A stretch of 34,397 nucleotides of DNA from Gammaproteobacteria bacterium (GTDB taxonomy: Bacteria; Pseudomonadota; Gammaproteobacteria; Thiohalomonadales; Thiohalomonadaceae), in NCBI GenBank assembly GCA_026196575.1, contig JAPHSX010000049.1, positions 1 through 34,397 on the forward strand, given 5' to 3'. The position numbers and the translations under genes were made by a program. Below, one piece after another: positions 17,234 through 25,574 of this stretch. Each line of letters begins with the position of its first letter. The first letter of the stretch is position 1. Below the pieces are notes generated by a model. That model had not been told where the DNA came from. It did not search any database and worked only from the letters and a program-made list of their open reading frames with translations.

Positions 17234-17524
17234 ATGTCAGACGCGCCAGAAGCCACCACCTGCTACATCTACCGCAGCAGCAAGAAGGACGAGCTCTACC
17301 TCTTCCTCGCCGAGGAGGATAACTTCGAGTGCGTCCCCGACGAGGTGCGCAAACTCTTCGGCGTTCCGAAAAAGGCGATGGAGCTGGGGCTGACCCCACA
17401 GACGAAACTGGCCCGCAGCAAGCCCACCGAGGTACTGACCAACCTAAAGGAGCGCGGTTTTCACTTTCAGATGCCACCACCCACCCACGAGCTGGTGGAG
17501 GAGATTTTGAAGCGAGGGGTGTAG
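17234..17524 (+). CDS. ycgL: YcgL-family protein
   Basis: A 96-residue cytoplasmic protein matching the YcgL domain along its whole length: CYIYRSSKKDELYLFLAEEDNFECVP at the start, then VRKLFGVPKKAMELGL, then a tail with GFHFQMPPP, the family's signature near the C-terminus. The family is small and almost confined to gammaproteobacteria. It has a compact alpha/beta fold and no established biochemical role. GAGGAA lies about 6 bases before the ATG and touches the stop of the preceding gene, so it is very probably cotranscribed with 16519 and 16733. A GC-rich hairpin at 17557-17578 follows it. Confidence 0.9.
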   Translation: MSDAPEATTCYIYRSSKKDELYLFLAEEDNFECVPDEVRKLFGVPKKAMELGLTPQTKLARSKPTEVLTNLKERGFHFQMPPPTHELVEEILKRGV

Positions 17525-17556
17525 GAGCGACGTCCCCGCCGAGCCTTGACGGTGGC

Positions 17557-17578
17557 CCCGGGCCGGGCCCAGCCCGGG
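17557..17578 (+). terminator. GC-rich hairpin between ycgL and the DUF1015 gene
   Basis: CCCGGGC and GCCCGGG form a 7-bp stem with an 8-base loop. No T-run follows, so it is at best a weak terminator or a pause or attenuation site reducing read-through into the DUF1015 gene. Confidence 0.3.
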
Positions 17579-17645
17579 ATTGACCTGAACCGGCGGGTGG
17601 TTTCCAATACACCGTCAGATTCAAGCCCTAACCGAAGGAAGCCCC

Positions 17646-18887
17646 ATGTCGTTAATCCGCCCCTTTGCCGCCCTGCGCCCCGCCCCCGGTCGTGCCGCCG
17701 ATGTCGCCGCACCGCCCTACGATGTCCTCAATAGCAGCGAGGCCCGGCTGCGTGCCGCGGGCCGGCCGTGGAGTTTTCTGCACATCTCCAAGCCGGAGAT
17801 CGACCTGGCGGAGGGGACCGACCCGTACGACGCCAGTGTCTACGCCAAGGGCAAGGAGAACTTTGAGCGCATGATCGCCGAGGGGGTGCTGCAGCAGGAC
17901 GCAAAACCGTGCTACTACCTTTACCGCCTGATCATGGGCGAGCACCAGCAGATCGGCCTGGTGGCCGCCGCCTCGGTGGCCGACTACGACAGCAACCGCA
18001 TCCGCAAGCACGAGTTCACCCGCCCCGACAAGGAGGATGACCGGGTACGCCAGGTAGACACCCTCAATGCGCAGACCGGGCCGGTATTCCTCACCTACCG
18101 CCACGATGCCACCATCGATGCCCTGGTAACACGCATCACCGCCGCGGCGCCCGAGGTCAATATCACCGCCGATGACGGGGTGCAACACGCCCTCTGGCCG
18201 GTGTGCGAGGCGGCGGCCATCGACACCATCACCACCACCTTCGATGCCATGCCGGCCATCTACATCGCCGACGGTCACCACCGCTCCGCCGCCGCCTCGC
18301 GCGTGGCGGCAATGCGCCAGGCGGCCAACCCCAGCCGCACGGGGGAGGAGTCCTACAACTACTTTCTCTCGGTGATATTTCCCGATGATCAGATGATGAT
18401 TCTCGACTATAACCGCGTGATCACCGATCTCAACGGCCTCAGCGCGTCAGCGCTGCTGCAGAAGGTAGGGGAGAATTTTACCGTGAGTGAGGAGGCCGCC
18501 GCGGTGAAGCCCGCAACCAACCGCGAGTTCGGCATGTATCTGGAAGGGAAGTGGTACCGGCTGCGCATCAAAGACTCCTTGGTGCCGAGCGACGACCCGG
18601 TCGCCCAGCTCGATGTGAGTCTGCTGGCGAATAACCTCATTGACCCCATCCTCGGCATCAGCGACCCTCGCCGCGACAAGCGCATCGATTTTGTCGGCGG
18701 CATCCGCGGCCTGAAGGAGCTGGAGCGCCGCGTCGACAGCGGCGAGATGGCCATCGCCTTCTCCCTCTACCCGACCGGCATGCAGCAGCTGATGGCGGTG
18801 GCCGATGCCGGCGAGGTGATGCCGCCCAAGTCGACCTGGTTCGAGCCCAAGCTGGCCGATGGTCTGGTGTCACACCTGCTTGAGTGA
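17646..18887 (+). CDS. DUF1015 family protein
   Basis: A 413-residue cytoplasmic protein matching DUF1015 across its length: RPFAALRPAPGRAADVAAPPYDVL at the start, a FLHISKPEID block, a conserved RKHEFTRPDKEDDRVRQVD segment, and the hallmark YIADGHHRSAAA in the middle, which looks like an active or ligand site. The family is widespread and its biochemical role is not settled in my knowledge. In other genomes it often neighbours serine-pathway dehydrogenases, but none is present here. A GAAGGA ribosome site sits 7 bases before the ATG. It follows ycgL after 121 bp with a hairpin between, so it may be the last gene of that operon or have its own promoter. It converges with the 18909 gene with only 21 bp between stops. 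Confidence 0.9.
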   Translation: MSLIRPFAALRPAPGRAADVAAPPYDVLNSSEARLRAAGRPWSFLHISKPEIDLAEGTDPYDASVYAKGKENFERMIAEGVLQQDAKPCYYLYRLIMGEHQQIGLVAAASVADYDSNRIRKHEFTRPDKEDDRVRQVDTLNAQTGPVFLTYRHDATIDALVTRITAAAPEVNITADDGVQHALWPVCEAAAIDTITTTFDAMPAIYIADGHHRSAAASRVAAMRQAANPSRTGEESYNYFLSVIFPDDQMMILDYNRVITDLNGLSASALLQKVGENFTVSEEAAAVKPATNREFGMYLEGKWYRLRIKDSLVPSDDPVAQLDVSLLANNLIDPILGISDPRRDKRIDFVGGIRGLKELERRVDSGEMAIAFSLYPTGMQQLMAVADAGEVMPPKSTWFEPKLADGLVSHLLE

Positions 18888-18908
18888 CGGCGCGCGCAAT
18901 CCTGGGGG

Positions 18909-19406
18909 TTATGGCCGCGGCGTTGCCTGCTGAAACTCCTCTGCCAACCCTTTGAGATCGCGCAAATCGCGAATGGTGATCTCCTTGTTCGGCAGCGTCA
19001 GCGGCGGCAGCTCCTGTTTAGCCCGTTGTGTCTGGGGTCTCTCCTGCTGCGCCTTGAGCTGCTCCTCCCTCGCTTGAGCCGCTTCACTCTCACCCACTGG
19101 GACGGCAGGCTTGGGCGGCGGCATTGCTACGGTCGTTACCTCCTGTTGCAGTCGATCAAAGAGATCCGGCTCCTGCCCGGTTTCGACCATCTCCGGTGGC
19201 AACCGGAACCACCCCTCCTCACCCGGCAACAGCACGGTGGCCTCACCACGCCGCCGCGCCTCCTCCAGCATCCTTATCACATTGGCCCGCACGTCAGGCA
19301 TCTCCAGGGCGTCTGGTTGCGCCGACAGTGTGCCGCCGAAAAAGAGGGGCACAATAATCCACGCGGCTACGGTCACCCTCTTTGTCAACCCGCCGTTAAT
19401 CGCCAT
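18909..19406 (-). CDS. Exported proline/glutamine-rich hypothetical protein
   Basis: A 165-residue protein that I do not recognise. It has an N-terminal signal sequence (hydrophobic core VAAWIIVPLFFGGTL, likely cut after LSA), so it is probably periplasmic. A short ordered helix-rich part (about 35-60, VIRMLEEARRRGEATVLLPGE) contains a 'GEEGWFRLPPEM' phrase. A low-complexity Pro/Gln/Glu linker (about 95-135) follows, then a final helical segment (ITIRDLRDLKGLAEEFQ). The layout suggests a flexible periplasmic tether or partner protein. It is divergent from the pentapeptide-repeat gene with about 107 bp between starts and may share its control. The ribosome site (GCGGAAAG) is moderate. Confidence 0.7.
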   Translation of the reverse strand: MAINGGLTKRVTVAAWIIVPLFFGGTLSAQPDALEMPDVRANVIRMLEEARRRGEATVLLPGEEGWFRLPPEMVETGQEPDLFDRLQQEVTTVAMPPPKPAVPVGESEAAQAREEQLKAQQERPQTQRAKQELPPLTLPNKEITIRDLRDLKGLAEEFQQATPRP

Positions 19407-19513
19407 CTTTCCGCCCTTGAGATATGCCAGCGGCGATTATACGCCCCTCATCACTGGCGTTTCATGCCGCCTTGCCTTAGTTTATCGACTATGTGGAAAA
19501 GAGCGCAGAGACA

Positions 19514-20260
19514 ATGTTGATACTACGCAACAGCCTGATGGTGATCGCCATCGCCATGGCGGGCCCGCTATGGGCCGCCTGCGATGATCCGCCCGCGCCC
19601 GGCGTAAACTGGAGCGGTTGCCAAATGGAGGGGGCAGATCTGACGGGGGCCGATCTGCGTGGCGCCATCATGAAGCGCGCCAATCTGCGAGGGGCCAGGC
19701 TCACCGGGGCACGCCTCAACGGCGCCGACTTCTCCTTTGCCGGGCTGGAGGGGGCAGATCTTGGCGTGGCCCGCCTTAACGGCGCGCGCCTGCTCAGCGC
19801 CAATCTTGCCCAGGCCAACCTCGCCCAGGCCGAGCTGGTGGAGGCACGACTGGATCGTGCCACCTTGCAACAGGCCAATCTAGAGGGGGCGAACCTGCGT
19901 AGTGCCCACCTCTATCAATGTAATCTTGCAGAGGCAAACCTGAAGGGGGCCAATCTGCAGGGGGCGCAGCTAAAACAGGCGGTACTGGATGGCGCCGATC
20001 TCAGCGGTGCCGGGCTGCAGCAGGCCGACCTGCTTCTCGCCTCGCTGGAGCGGGCGCTACTGCGTGATAGCGATCTGGAGAGGGCGCGACTGGAGAAGAG
20101 CAATCTCTATTATGCCGATCTGCGCGGCAGCAATCTGCGCCGTGCCTCACTGGTGGAGGCGGAGCTGTTCGAGACCCGGTTTGAGGGCACCACCCTTGGC
20201 GGCGCGCTGTGGGTGGATCGAAGGCGCTGTCGCAACGATTCGGGGGATCGTTGCGAATAG
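19514..20260 (+). CDS. Exported pentapeptide-repeat protein
   Basis: A 248-residue protein with a Sec signal peptide (MLILRNSLMVIAIAMAGPLWAA) followed by a long run of A(D/N)LxG-type pentapeptides from about residue 38 to 225, roughly 35 repeats. These would build a right-handed four-sided beta-helix. A short C-terminal cap with two Cys (RRRCRNDSGDRC) follows. A GTG at 19493 would add seven residues; the ATG at 19514 gives a cleaner signal peptide. Export makes DNA mimicry (the role of cytoplasmic Qnr/MfpA repeats) unlikely and suggests a periplasmic scaffold or surface. The mature N-terminus begins CDDPPAPG. A lipoprotein is not excluded, but the residues before Cys (LWAAC) fit a lipobox poorly. 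Confidence 0.9.
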   Translation: MLILRNSLMVIAIAMAGPLWAACDDPPAPGVNWSGCQMEGADLTGADLRGAIMKRANLRGARLTGARLNGADFSFAGLEGADLGVARLNGARLLSANLAQANLAQAELVEARLDRATLQQANLEGANLRSAHLYQCNLAEANLKGANLQGAQLKQAVLDGADLSGAGLQQADLLLASLERALLRDSDLERARLEKSNLYYADLRGSNLRRASLVEAELFETRFEGTTLGGALWVDRRRCRNDSGDRCE

Positions 20261-20287
20261 CCCTCCTTTGGCGAACCGCTGCCCCGA

Positions 20288-21664
20288 TCAGGCCGCCATC
20301 TTCGCCGCCATGAACTCCAGCCCCTCGCGCCCCTGCAACACATTGGCCAGGGCCAGCTCCAGTTTCTCGTCATCGAGTCCGTAACGCTGTTGCAGCGCCG
20401 GCGGGATCCCCATGCTCGGCGCATCACCGATACCGTGACGCTTGAGCAGGGCGTTGGCGATATAGATCAGGTTGGCGTAGACCGCATAGTCGCCGCGATG
20501 GTCGGCACGGTGGTGCTCGCTTACCGCCTCGGCGATCTCCTTGGGCATATCCCAGGCATCCATCAGCCAGAGGCCCAGCTCGGTATGGCTCACCGCGATG
20601 GTCTCGCGCTCCAGCTCCAGCAAGCTGCGTTGCGGTTCGGCCGCGACGGCCTTGTTGAGGCGTTCGAACTGCGCCGGAAAGAGGTGTCCCAGCAACAGGA
20701 TACCAAAGTTGTGCAACAGGCCGGCGAGGTAACCGACACTCGCAGGCGGGCGAACAGCGTAGTCGATCTGGTTGCAGAGCGCCTGGGTCAGTGCCGCGCA
20801 ATAGAGCGCATGTTGCCAGAAATTATCCAGCCCCAGTGGCCCCGTTTTCGGATTTTTGAAGGCCTTACCCAACGAGAGTCCAAAGGCGAGATCCTCGACA
20901 AAATCCATCCCCAGCACCCGCACGATCGCCTGCTCCACGGAGTTGATCTTGCCCTGATAGGCGTAGAGCGGCGAGCCGGCGTAGCGAATCACCTGGGCAC
21001 TGAGACTGGGGTCCTGCTCAATCACCGCCGTCAGCTCACTGGCGTTGGCGTAGGGGTTGTTGCGAATACGGATGATCTCGGCCGCCAGACCGGGCATGGC
21101 CGGCAGCTCGTTGACCGCCTGCACCTTTTTGCGCATCGCCTCCCCGGGGCTGGCAACAACGGAGGAGTCAGAGCTGCCGCCCTTGACCAGGCTACGCCCC
21201 TTCCAGCCCGCCTCGTGCAGCTTGCCTACAAACTCCGCGCCGCTGGTGGCGATCAGCAGGCTGGCGGTACCAGTGGCAAAATAGAGCGACGGCATCTCGG
21301 CCACCGCGGCATCGACCACGGAGCGCAGACCATAGGGCTCCGCCAGCGGCGGCAGGGCCTGTAGATCACAGTTGGGGAGGAGCTCGCGCACCTCCCCCTC
21401 GCTGCAGAGGGTGAAGTCGCGTTTAAACAGCTCCTTGAGCGACGCCAGATCCAGCTCCTGATCGGCGCGGATCACCACCATCAGGCGGGCCCCCCCCGCC
21501 TTGACCAGCACCGGCTTCACCACTCGGGAGAGGGGAACACCGGCCAGCGCCACGATCGCCTCGAAGCTATCGGCGGGGCTGTCGGCGGAGGCAATCTGGC
21601 GCCCTTTGAAACGCAGCCGGCTATTGGCCAGAAAGGTGCGTACCGTGGATGGGATGTTCATCAT
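20288..21664 (-). CDS. YbaK-like domain fused to an HDOD domain
   Basis: About 458 residues. The N-terminal part (about 10-160) resembles a YbaK/ProRS-editing-type domain (SRVVKPVLVKAGGARLMVVI, then LPPLAEPYGL). The C-terminal part (about 185-385) is an HDOD domain: LPAMPGLAAEIIRIRNNPYANASELTAVIEQDPSLSAQVIR, then GLLHNFGILLLGHLFP, where true HD enzymes have the HD dyad. HDOD proteins are usually non-catalytic signalling regulators. The YbaK-like part lacks the features I would need to call a functional tRNA deacylase. The start is placed at the ATG at 21664, behind GAGGAG; a second ATG follows at once at 21661. It converges with the pentapeptide gene with 27 bp between stops. There is no membrane segment. 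Confidence 0.88.
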   Translation of the reverse strand: MMNIPSTVRTFLANSRLRFKGRQIASADSPADSFEAIVALAGVPLSRVVKPVLVKAGGARLMVVIRADQELDLASLKELFKRDFTLCSEGEVRELLPNCDLQALPPLAEPYGLRSVVDAAVAEMPSLYFATGTASLLIATSGAEFVGKLHEAGWKGRSLVKGGSSDSSVVASPGEAMRKKVQAVNELPAMPGLAAEIIRIRNNPYANASELTAVIEQDPSLSAQVIRYAGSPLYAYQGKINSVEQAIVRVLGMDFVEDLAFGLSLGKAFKNPKTGPLGLDNFWQHALYCAALTQALCNQIDYAVRPPASVGYLAGLLHNFGILLLGHLFPAQFERLNKAVAAEPQRSLLELERETIAVSHTELGLWLMDAWDMPKEIAEAVSEHHRADHRGDYAVYANLIYIANALLKRHGIGDAPSMGIPPALQQRYGLDDEKLELALANVLQGREGLEFMAAKMAA

Positions 21665-21813
21665 GCTTCTCCTCAAACTGCCAGCGGACCATTTTGTCCG
21701 TCATTGGGTAGAAGTATATGGAATAGAGCAGAATATGCTGCGAGTGGAGTCACAGTTAGCCCGGAACAGGCTCACGAACCCAAAGGGATTATTTCCATTT
21801 TGCGAGGGCGTTC

Positions 21814-23001
21814 TCACTCCGCGGGCGGCGCCTTGCCGCGCCGGATCACCCCCTGGCCGAAACGCGCCTTCATCTCGTCCAGCACCGTATCAATGCGCCG
21901 CTGGCGCCCCTCGTCAACGGCGGCAAACAGATCGCCCTGGCGCGGTGGCGGTGGGGAAAAATTGCTGATACCGACCCCCAGCAGGCGCACGGCGGGCAGC
22001 GGATGCATCAACCGCTGTTCAAACAAAGTCTGCACCACCTGCCAGATCTCCGCCGTTGTGTCGGTCACACTCTCAAGCGAGTGGGAACGGGTGAGGGTGG
22101 TGAAGTCGGCCAGACGCACCTTGAGATGCACCGTGCGCCCCTTCAGCTGCTGCGCACGCAGACGCCACGCCACCTGCTCGGTCAGCGCGTGCAGCCAGTC
22201 ACGCAGTACCCGCCTGTTACTAATATCGGCGGTGAAGGTGGTCTCGTTGGAGATCGACTTGGCCTCCTGCTCGCTCACCACCGGGCGTTCATCCAGACCC
22301 TGCGCCAGACGCAGAAACTGCTCACCACTGTTACCGAAATGTTCGCGAATCAGCTGCGGCGGGTAGTGGCGCAACTGGCCGATGGTGCGAATACCGAGCC
22401 GCTCGAATCCCTGCGCTGCCACCTTGCCCACACCCCAGATCCGACTCACCGGCAACGGTGCCAGAAAGCGCTCAACCCCCTCCTCCGTCACCACCACAAA
22501 GCCATCCGGTTTATCGACATCACCAGCCAGCTTGGCGAGAAACTTGTTGGGGGCGACACCCACCGAGGCGACCAGCGCCAGCTCGTCGCGGATCGCCTGC
22601 TTAATCGCGCGAGCGATCTGCTCGGCAGAGCCGAATAGCCGCTCACTGGCGGTGATATCGAGAAAGGCCTCATCCAGCGCCAGTGGCTCAATCTGCGGCG
22701 TGTAGCGGCCGAAGATGGCATGGAGCTGCCGCGACACCCCGGCATAGACCCCGTGGCGCGGCGGCAACACCACCAGCCGCGGACAAAGACGCAGCGCAGT
22801 GGCAGTCGGCATCGCACTGTGTATGCCGAAGCGGCGTGCTATGTAGTTGGCCGCCGCCACCACCCCACGCCCATCGGCCCGCCCGCCGACCACCACGGGC
22901 CGCGCTGCCAGCTCGGGGCGCTCGCGGATCTCCACCGAGGCGTAGAAGGCGTCCATATCGATATGAATGATCCGGCGCGTGCTCAAGGGGTGAAGTACCA
23001 T
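21814..23001 (-). CDS. dinB: DNA polymerase IV (Y-family)
   Basis: A 395-residue translesion polymerase. Seen: IIHIDMDAFYASVE with the first metal-binding Asp and the aromatic steric gate near the start, ARRFGIHSAMPTATALRLCP, the second acidic motif LALDEAFLDIT, GVAPNKFLAKLAGDVDKPDGF, the helix-hairpin-helix ISRIWGVGKVAAQGFERLGI, and the little-finger domain. The C-terminal tail (SPPPPRQGDLFAAVDE) resembles a beta-clamp-binding QxxLF peptide (QGDLF). The start is placed at the ATG at 23001, in line with other DinB proteins; the reading frame is open 42 codons further upstream. I saw no LexA-type CTGT-N8-ACAG box upstream. It lies 150 bp upstream of the HDOD gene on the same strand. Confidence 0.96.
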   Translation of the reverse strand: MVLHPLSTRRIIHIDMDAFYASVEIRERPELAARPVVVGGRADGRGVVAAANYIARRFGIHSAMPTATALRLCPRLVVLPPRHGVYAGVSRQLHAIFGRYTPQIEPLALDEAFLDITASERLFGSAEQIARAIKQAIRDELALVASVGVAPNKFLAKLAGDVDKPDGFVVVTEEGVERFLAPLPVSRIWGVGKVAAQGFERLGIRTIGQLRHYPPQLIREHFGNSGEQFLRLAQGLDERPVVSEQEAKSISNETTFTADISNRRVLRDWLHALTEQVAWRLRAQQLKGRTVHLKVRLADFTTLTRSHSLESVTDTTAEIWQVVQTLFEQRLMHPLPAVRLLGVGISNFSPPPPRQGDLFAAVDEGRQRRIDTVLDEMKARFGQGVIRRGKAPPAE

Positions 23002-23213
23002 AAATCTGGAACGAGGGGGCCATTTTAACCCCAACCACAGCGCCAACTGATACCCCGCCCCACCGAGGCACCCGTGCCCGACAGCCGCGATCACACCCGT
23101 GCCCCAACGGAAATGAGAACAGCGCATGACTTTATCCCTCCCCGTTGGTAGGATCGCGCATCGTCAAATACCCCCCGTAATAACCGTGCCTTATGCACCA
23201 GCAAGAGGAAGTT

Positions 23214-25160
23214 ATGGAACAAATTCTGGAGATCCGCGACGGTTGCAGCACCCCCGAACAGTTGCTGAAGAGCCGCGCCTTTTCCCGCTATATACGGATC
23301 TACAAGAAGGAGTTCATGGACGAGCTGGGCAGCCGCAGCGGCGTGACGCAAAAGGAGGCGCACCAGCGCAGCGACTTTATCAAGGGGTTGAGCGCGCGCG
23401 ACTTTATCGCCGTGCTCAATCGCGAGGAGCACCCCGGCACCGAAACCCTGGAGCACGACCGCAGCGTGGTGCGTTTTCTCGACGGCGCCTTCCACCACTT
23501 TCGCGGCACCGGCTACTCACGCCTGGTGCGGCTGCAGAACGAGGTGATGCTGGCCGAGGGTGAGACCCCGGAGACGGTCAAGGACAAGGTCACCGCCAAG
23601 GCCGGGGCACTGGCCGACCTGCTGCTGGAGACCCGCCGCCAACTGTTGCGCAAGGCGGGGATGGACAGCGGGGTGCGTCGCAGCTACGGCCTCGACCCCT
23701 CGCCCAACGTCACCTCCGGGGAGATCTCCGGCCACTACCTCAACCTGCCGGGAAGCTACCACGCCCTGGCCCATGTGCCGCTCACCATCGCCGCCGATAT
23801 CCGCACCGGGGTCGACTACACCACCCCCTCCAACAAGCGCGCCTACCCCTTCTACGAACTCGACCACAATCCGCTCGACCTCGATACCTTCGAGCCCGAC
23901 GACTGGGTCTCGGTGCCGCTCCAGGTGGGCGCCTATCTCATCGTCGCCTACCTGCACAAATCACGTGGCTGCATCGAGATGGAGCCGGGGCTGCTCAACC
24001 TCTTTCCCTTCGCCAACATCCGCGAGATCATCGCCGAGCGCCGCCCCGACGGAGTCTTCATCTTCGGCGACCCGCACGCCGGTTTCGGCCCGCAGGGGAG
24101 TAGCGAAAACGAACTCGGCTACTACTACGACAAAGAGAACGACCTGCTGGTGGGGCTGGTACCAAACCGTGACGAGCTCAAGTATTTCGGCTACTGCAAA
24201 AAACCGATCCTCACCCTGCACAACGTGCTGGCCATTCGCGACGGCGACCTGCCGCTGCACTGCGGCGCCACCCGCTACCTGATGCGCTTCGATATCCAGA
24301 GCGGCGAACCCTATATCGAAGAGATGATCATCAAGGCCGACGACATGGGACGCGTCCGCCTGGAGACTGACGGCAACGGCATCACCCGCCCGGTCTTCTA
24401 CGGCACCGAGACCGGCGCCTTTGCCTGCCTCGACGGCTTCTCCGAGGCGGCCAAACTGCAGATGATCGGCCGCGAAGTGGGCTACAACAAGGAGACTGGC
24501 TCCAACGCCCGCCAGATCATCCCCGTCTCCACCGACGAGGAGATGCAGCGCGGCGACCCGCTCGACATCCTGCTCTACATGAACAACTTCGAACTGGTGG
24601 AAGAGGGGAAGAGCACCATCCAGCGCGACCTGAACGTGGATCAGGCGGTCGCCGCCTTTCGCCTCGGTGAGCGCGTTGCCGCCGGCAGCACCCACACCCA
24701 TCGCGGTGCCAAGGAGGCGAGCTTCTGGGCCAACCCCTTCCCGCTACTCAGGGAGCTCAACGGCGAAGAGCACACCATCCTTCACCCCGAACTCTACGAA
24801 AAATTCACCAAGATTGAAGAGCGTTTCATCAGCGTCTTCCGCCAACTGACCGCCAGCCACGAAATGACCCTCGGCATCGCCCACAGTCAGTTGATGGCCG
24901 GCGTCTACGAGGGCAACAGCGACGCCGCGCTGGCCCGTTGCGGCTACCATGATCGCGACGAAGTAGAGATGAAGGCACCAAAGCGCCTCGCCGAAGACCT
25001 CATCGAACTTATCAAGGAACACGCCCAGGTCAAACGGGCGCGTCTTGGCGCCGGCGTCAACGAGGTGAGCATCACCGTCGCCCTGGTCGGCGACAGCCGC
25101 ACCGGCAAATCCGAGACAGCGGAGAAGATGGAAGGGGTGCTCAATCTGCAGGGGGTCTAG
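23214..25160 (+). CDS. Large protein of unknown family with a C-terminal P-loop (PEPCK/HPrK-like?)
   Basis: A 648-residue protein that I do not recognise. GAGG lies 5 bases before the ATG at 23214; an ATG seven codons earlier lacks a ribosome site. No signal peptide or membrane helix is visible. The first 170 residues are helical. The middle is alpha/beta and rich in aromatic and acidic residues. The one clear motif is a Walker A loop, GDSRTGKSE, at residues 626-634, only 23 residues from the end, with no Walker B after it. The loop reads like that of HPr kinase. Earlier segments (DLPLHCGA, KADDMG at about 374, GAFACLDGFSE, NARQIIPV, ILHPELYEKF) appear in an order vaguely like that after the P-loop of ATP-type PEP carboxykinase. 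A permuted kinase of that superfamily is a hypothesis only. It is transcribed alone. Confidence 0.8.
   Translation: MEQILEIRDGCSTPEQLLKSRAFSRYIRIYKKEFMDELGSRSGVTQKEAHQRSDFIKGLSARDFIAVLNREEHPGTETLEHDRSVVRFLDGAFHHFRGTGYSRLVRLQNEVMLAEGETPETVKDKVTAKAGALADLLLETRRQLLRKAGMDSGVRRSYGLDPSPNVTSGEISGHYLNLPGSYHALAHVPLTIAADIRTGVDYTTPSNKRAYPFYELDHNPLDLDTFEPDDWVSVPLQVGAYLIVAYLHKSRGCIEMEPGLLNLFPFANIREIIAERRPDGVFIFGDPHAGFGPQGSSENELGYYYDKENDLLVGLVPNRDELKYFGYCKKPILTLHNVLAIRDGDLPLHCGATRYLMRFDIQSGEPYIEEMIIKADDMGRVRLETDGNGITRPVFYGTETGAFACLDGFSEAAKLQMIGREVGYNKETGSNARQIIPVSTDEEMQRGDPLDILLYMNNFELVEEGKSTIQRDLNVDQAVAAFRLGERVAAGSTHTHRGAKEASFWANPFPLLRELNGEEHTILHPELYEKFTKIEERFISVFRQLTASHEMTLGIAHSQLMAGVYEGNSDAALARCGYHDRDEVEMKAPKRLAEDLIELIKEHAQVKRARLGAGVNEVSITVALVGDSRTGKSETAEKMEGVLNLQGV
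25089..25112 (+). other. Walker A (P-loop) codons at the extreme 3' end of the 23214 gene
   Basis: These codons encode GDSRTGKS, matching GxxxxGK[ST]. The stop codon follows 15 codons later. In HPr kinases the same loop (GDSGxGKSE) is followed by well over 100 residues of catalytic domain, which are absent here. Confidence 0.85.
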
Positions 25161-25574
25161 CCAAAGAGACGGTGACACCTCCGCCTTGAAAAACCACCCT
25201 GTTAGGAACGGCTGTTGTGCCCGTTTTTATTACCCGCGACCGTAATTACTCGCCCCCTCATTGCCACACCCTAAAGTGGAAAGGATAAGCTAACAATTCA
25301 ACCGCAAAGTACGCGAAGTCACGCCAAGTAAAACCTGACTGTCGCTCCGTCCATGGTTATACAACCAATGGCCGTCACACCGCACAATCGCCCACAGAAA
25401 GACCTTTTTCTACTTGGCGTGACTTCGCGTACTTTGCGGTTAGTGCCTTTGATTGTATTTACTTATACCCATCCATCCCCACACCCCGACAGCTCGTAGG
25501 TTGGGGTGAGCGTGCGAACCCCAACGACTGGTTGCCGCGTTACAGTTATGTTGGGGTTCGTTCCTCACCCCAAC
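25161..25574. other. Repeat-rich intergenic region between converging genes
   Basis: This 414-bp gap separates the 3' ends of the P-loop gene and the M48 gene. It contains a 142-bp element with perfect 31-bp inverted ends (25300-25441) and a second palindrome (25496-25578). From 25161 to 25299 I see nothing recognisable and no continuation of the P-loop protein in another frame. Confidence 0.65.
25300..25441. repeat. 142-bp element with perfect 31-bp inverted ends
   Basis: The arms 25300-25330 and 25411-25441 are exact reverse complements (beginning AACCGCAAAGTACGCGAAG), separated by 80 bp of unrelated sequence. Complementarity continues for three more pairs after one mismatch. Arms of AACCGCAAAG...CGCGAAG type are found between genes in many bacteria. 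The size and inverted ends are MITE-like, but I see no target-site duplication and no coding capacity. As RNA it could form a very long stem. Confidence 0.85.

Noticed and set aside
23002-23127. A 42-codon extension of dinB and a LexA box
   Set aside because: Other DinB proteins begin a few residues before the HIDMDAFYASVE motif, and the extension has no similarity. No CTGT-N8-ACAG box was seen upstream, so SOS control is not claimed.
25161-25299. A frameshifted remainder of the P-loop protein's kinase domain
   Set aside because: Reading on in the other frames gives no kinase-like sequence and early stops, so a simple frameshift does not explain the terminal P-loop.
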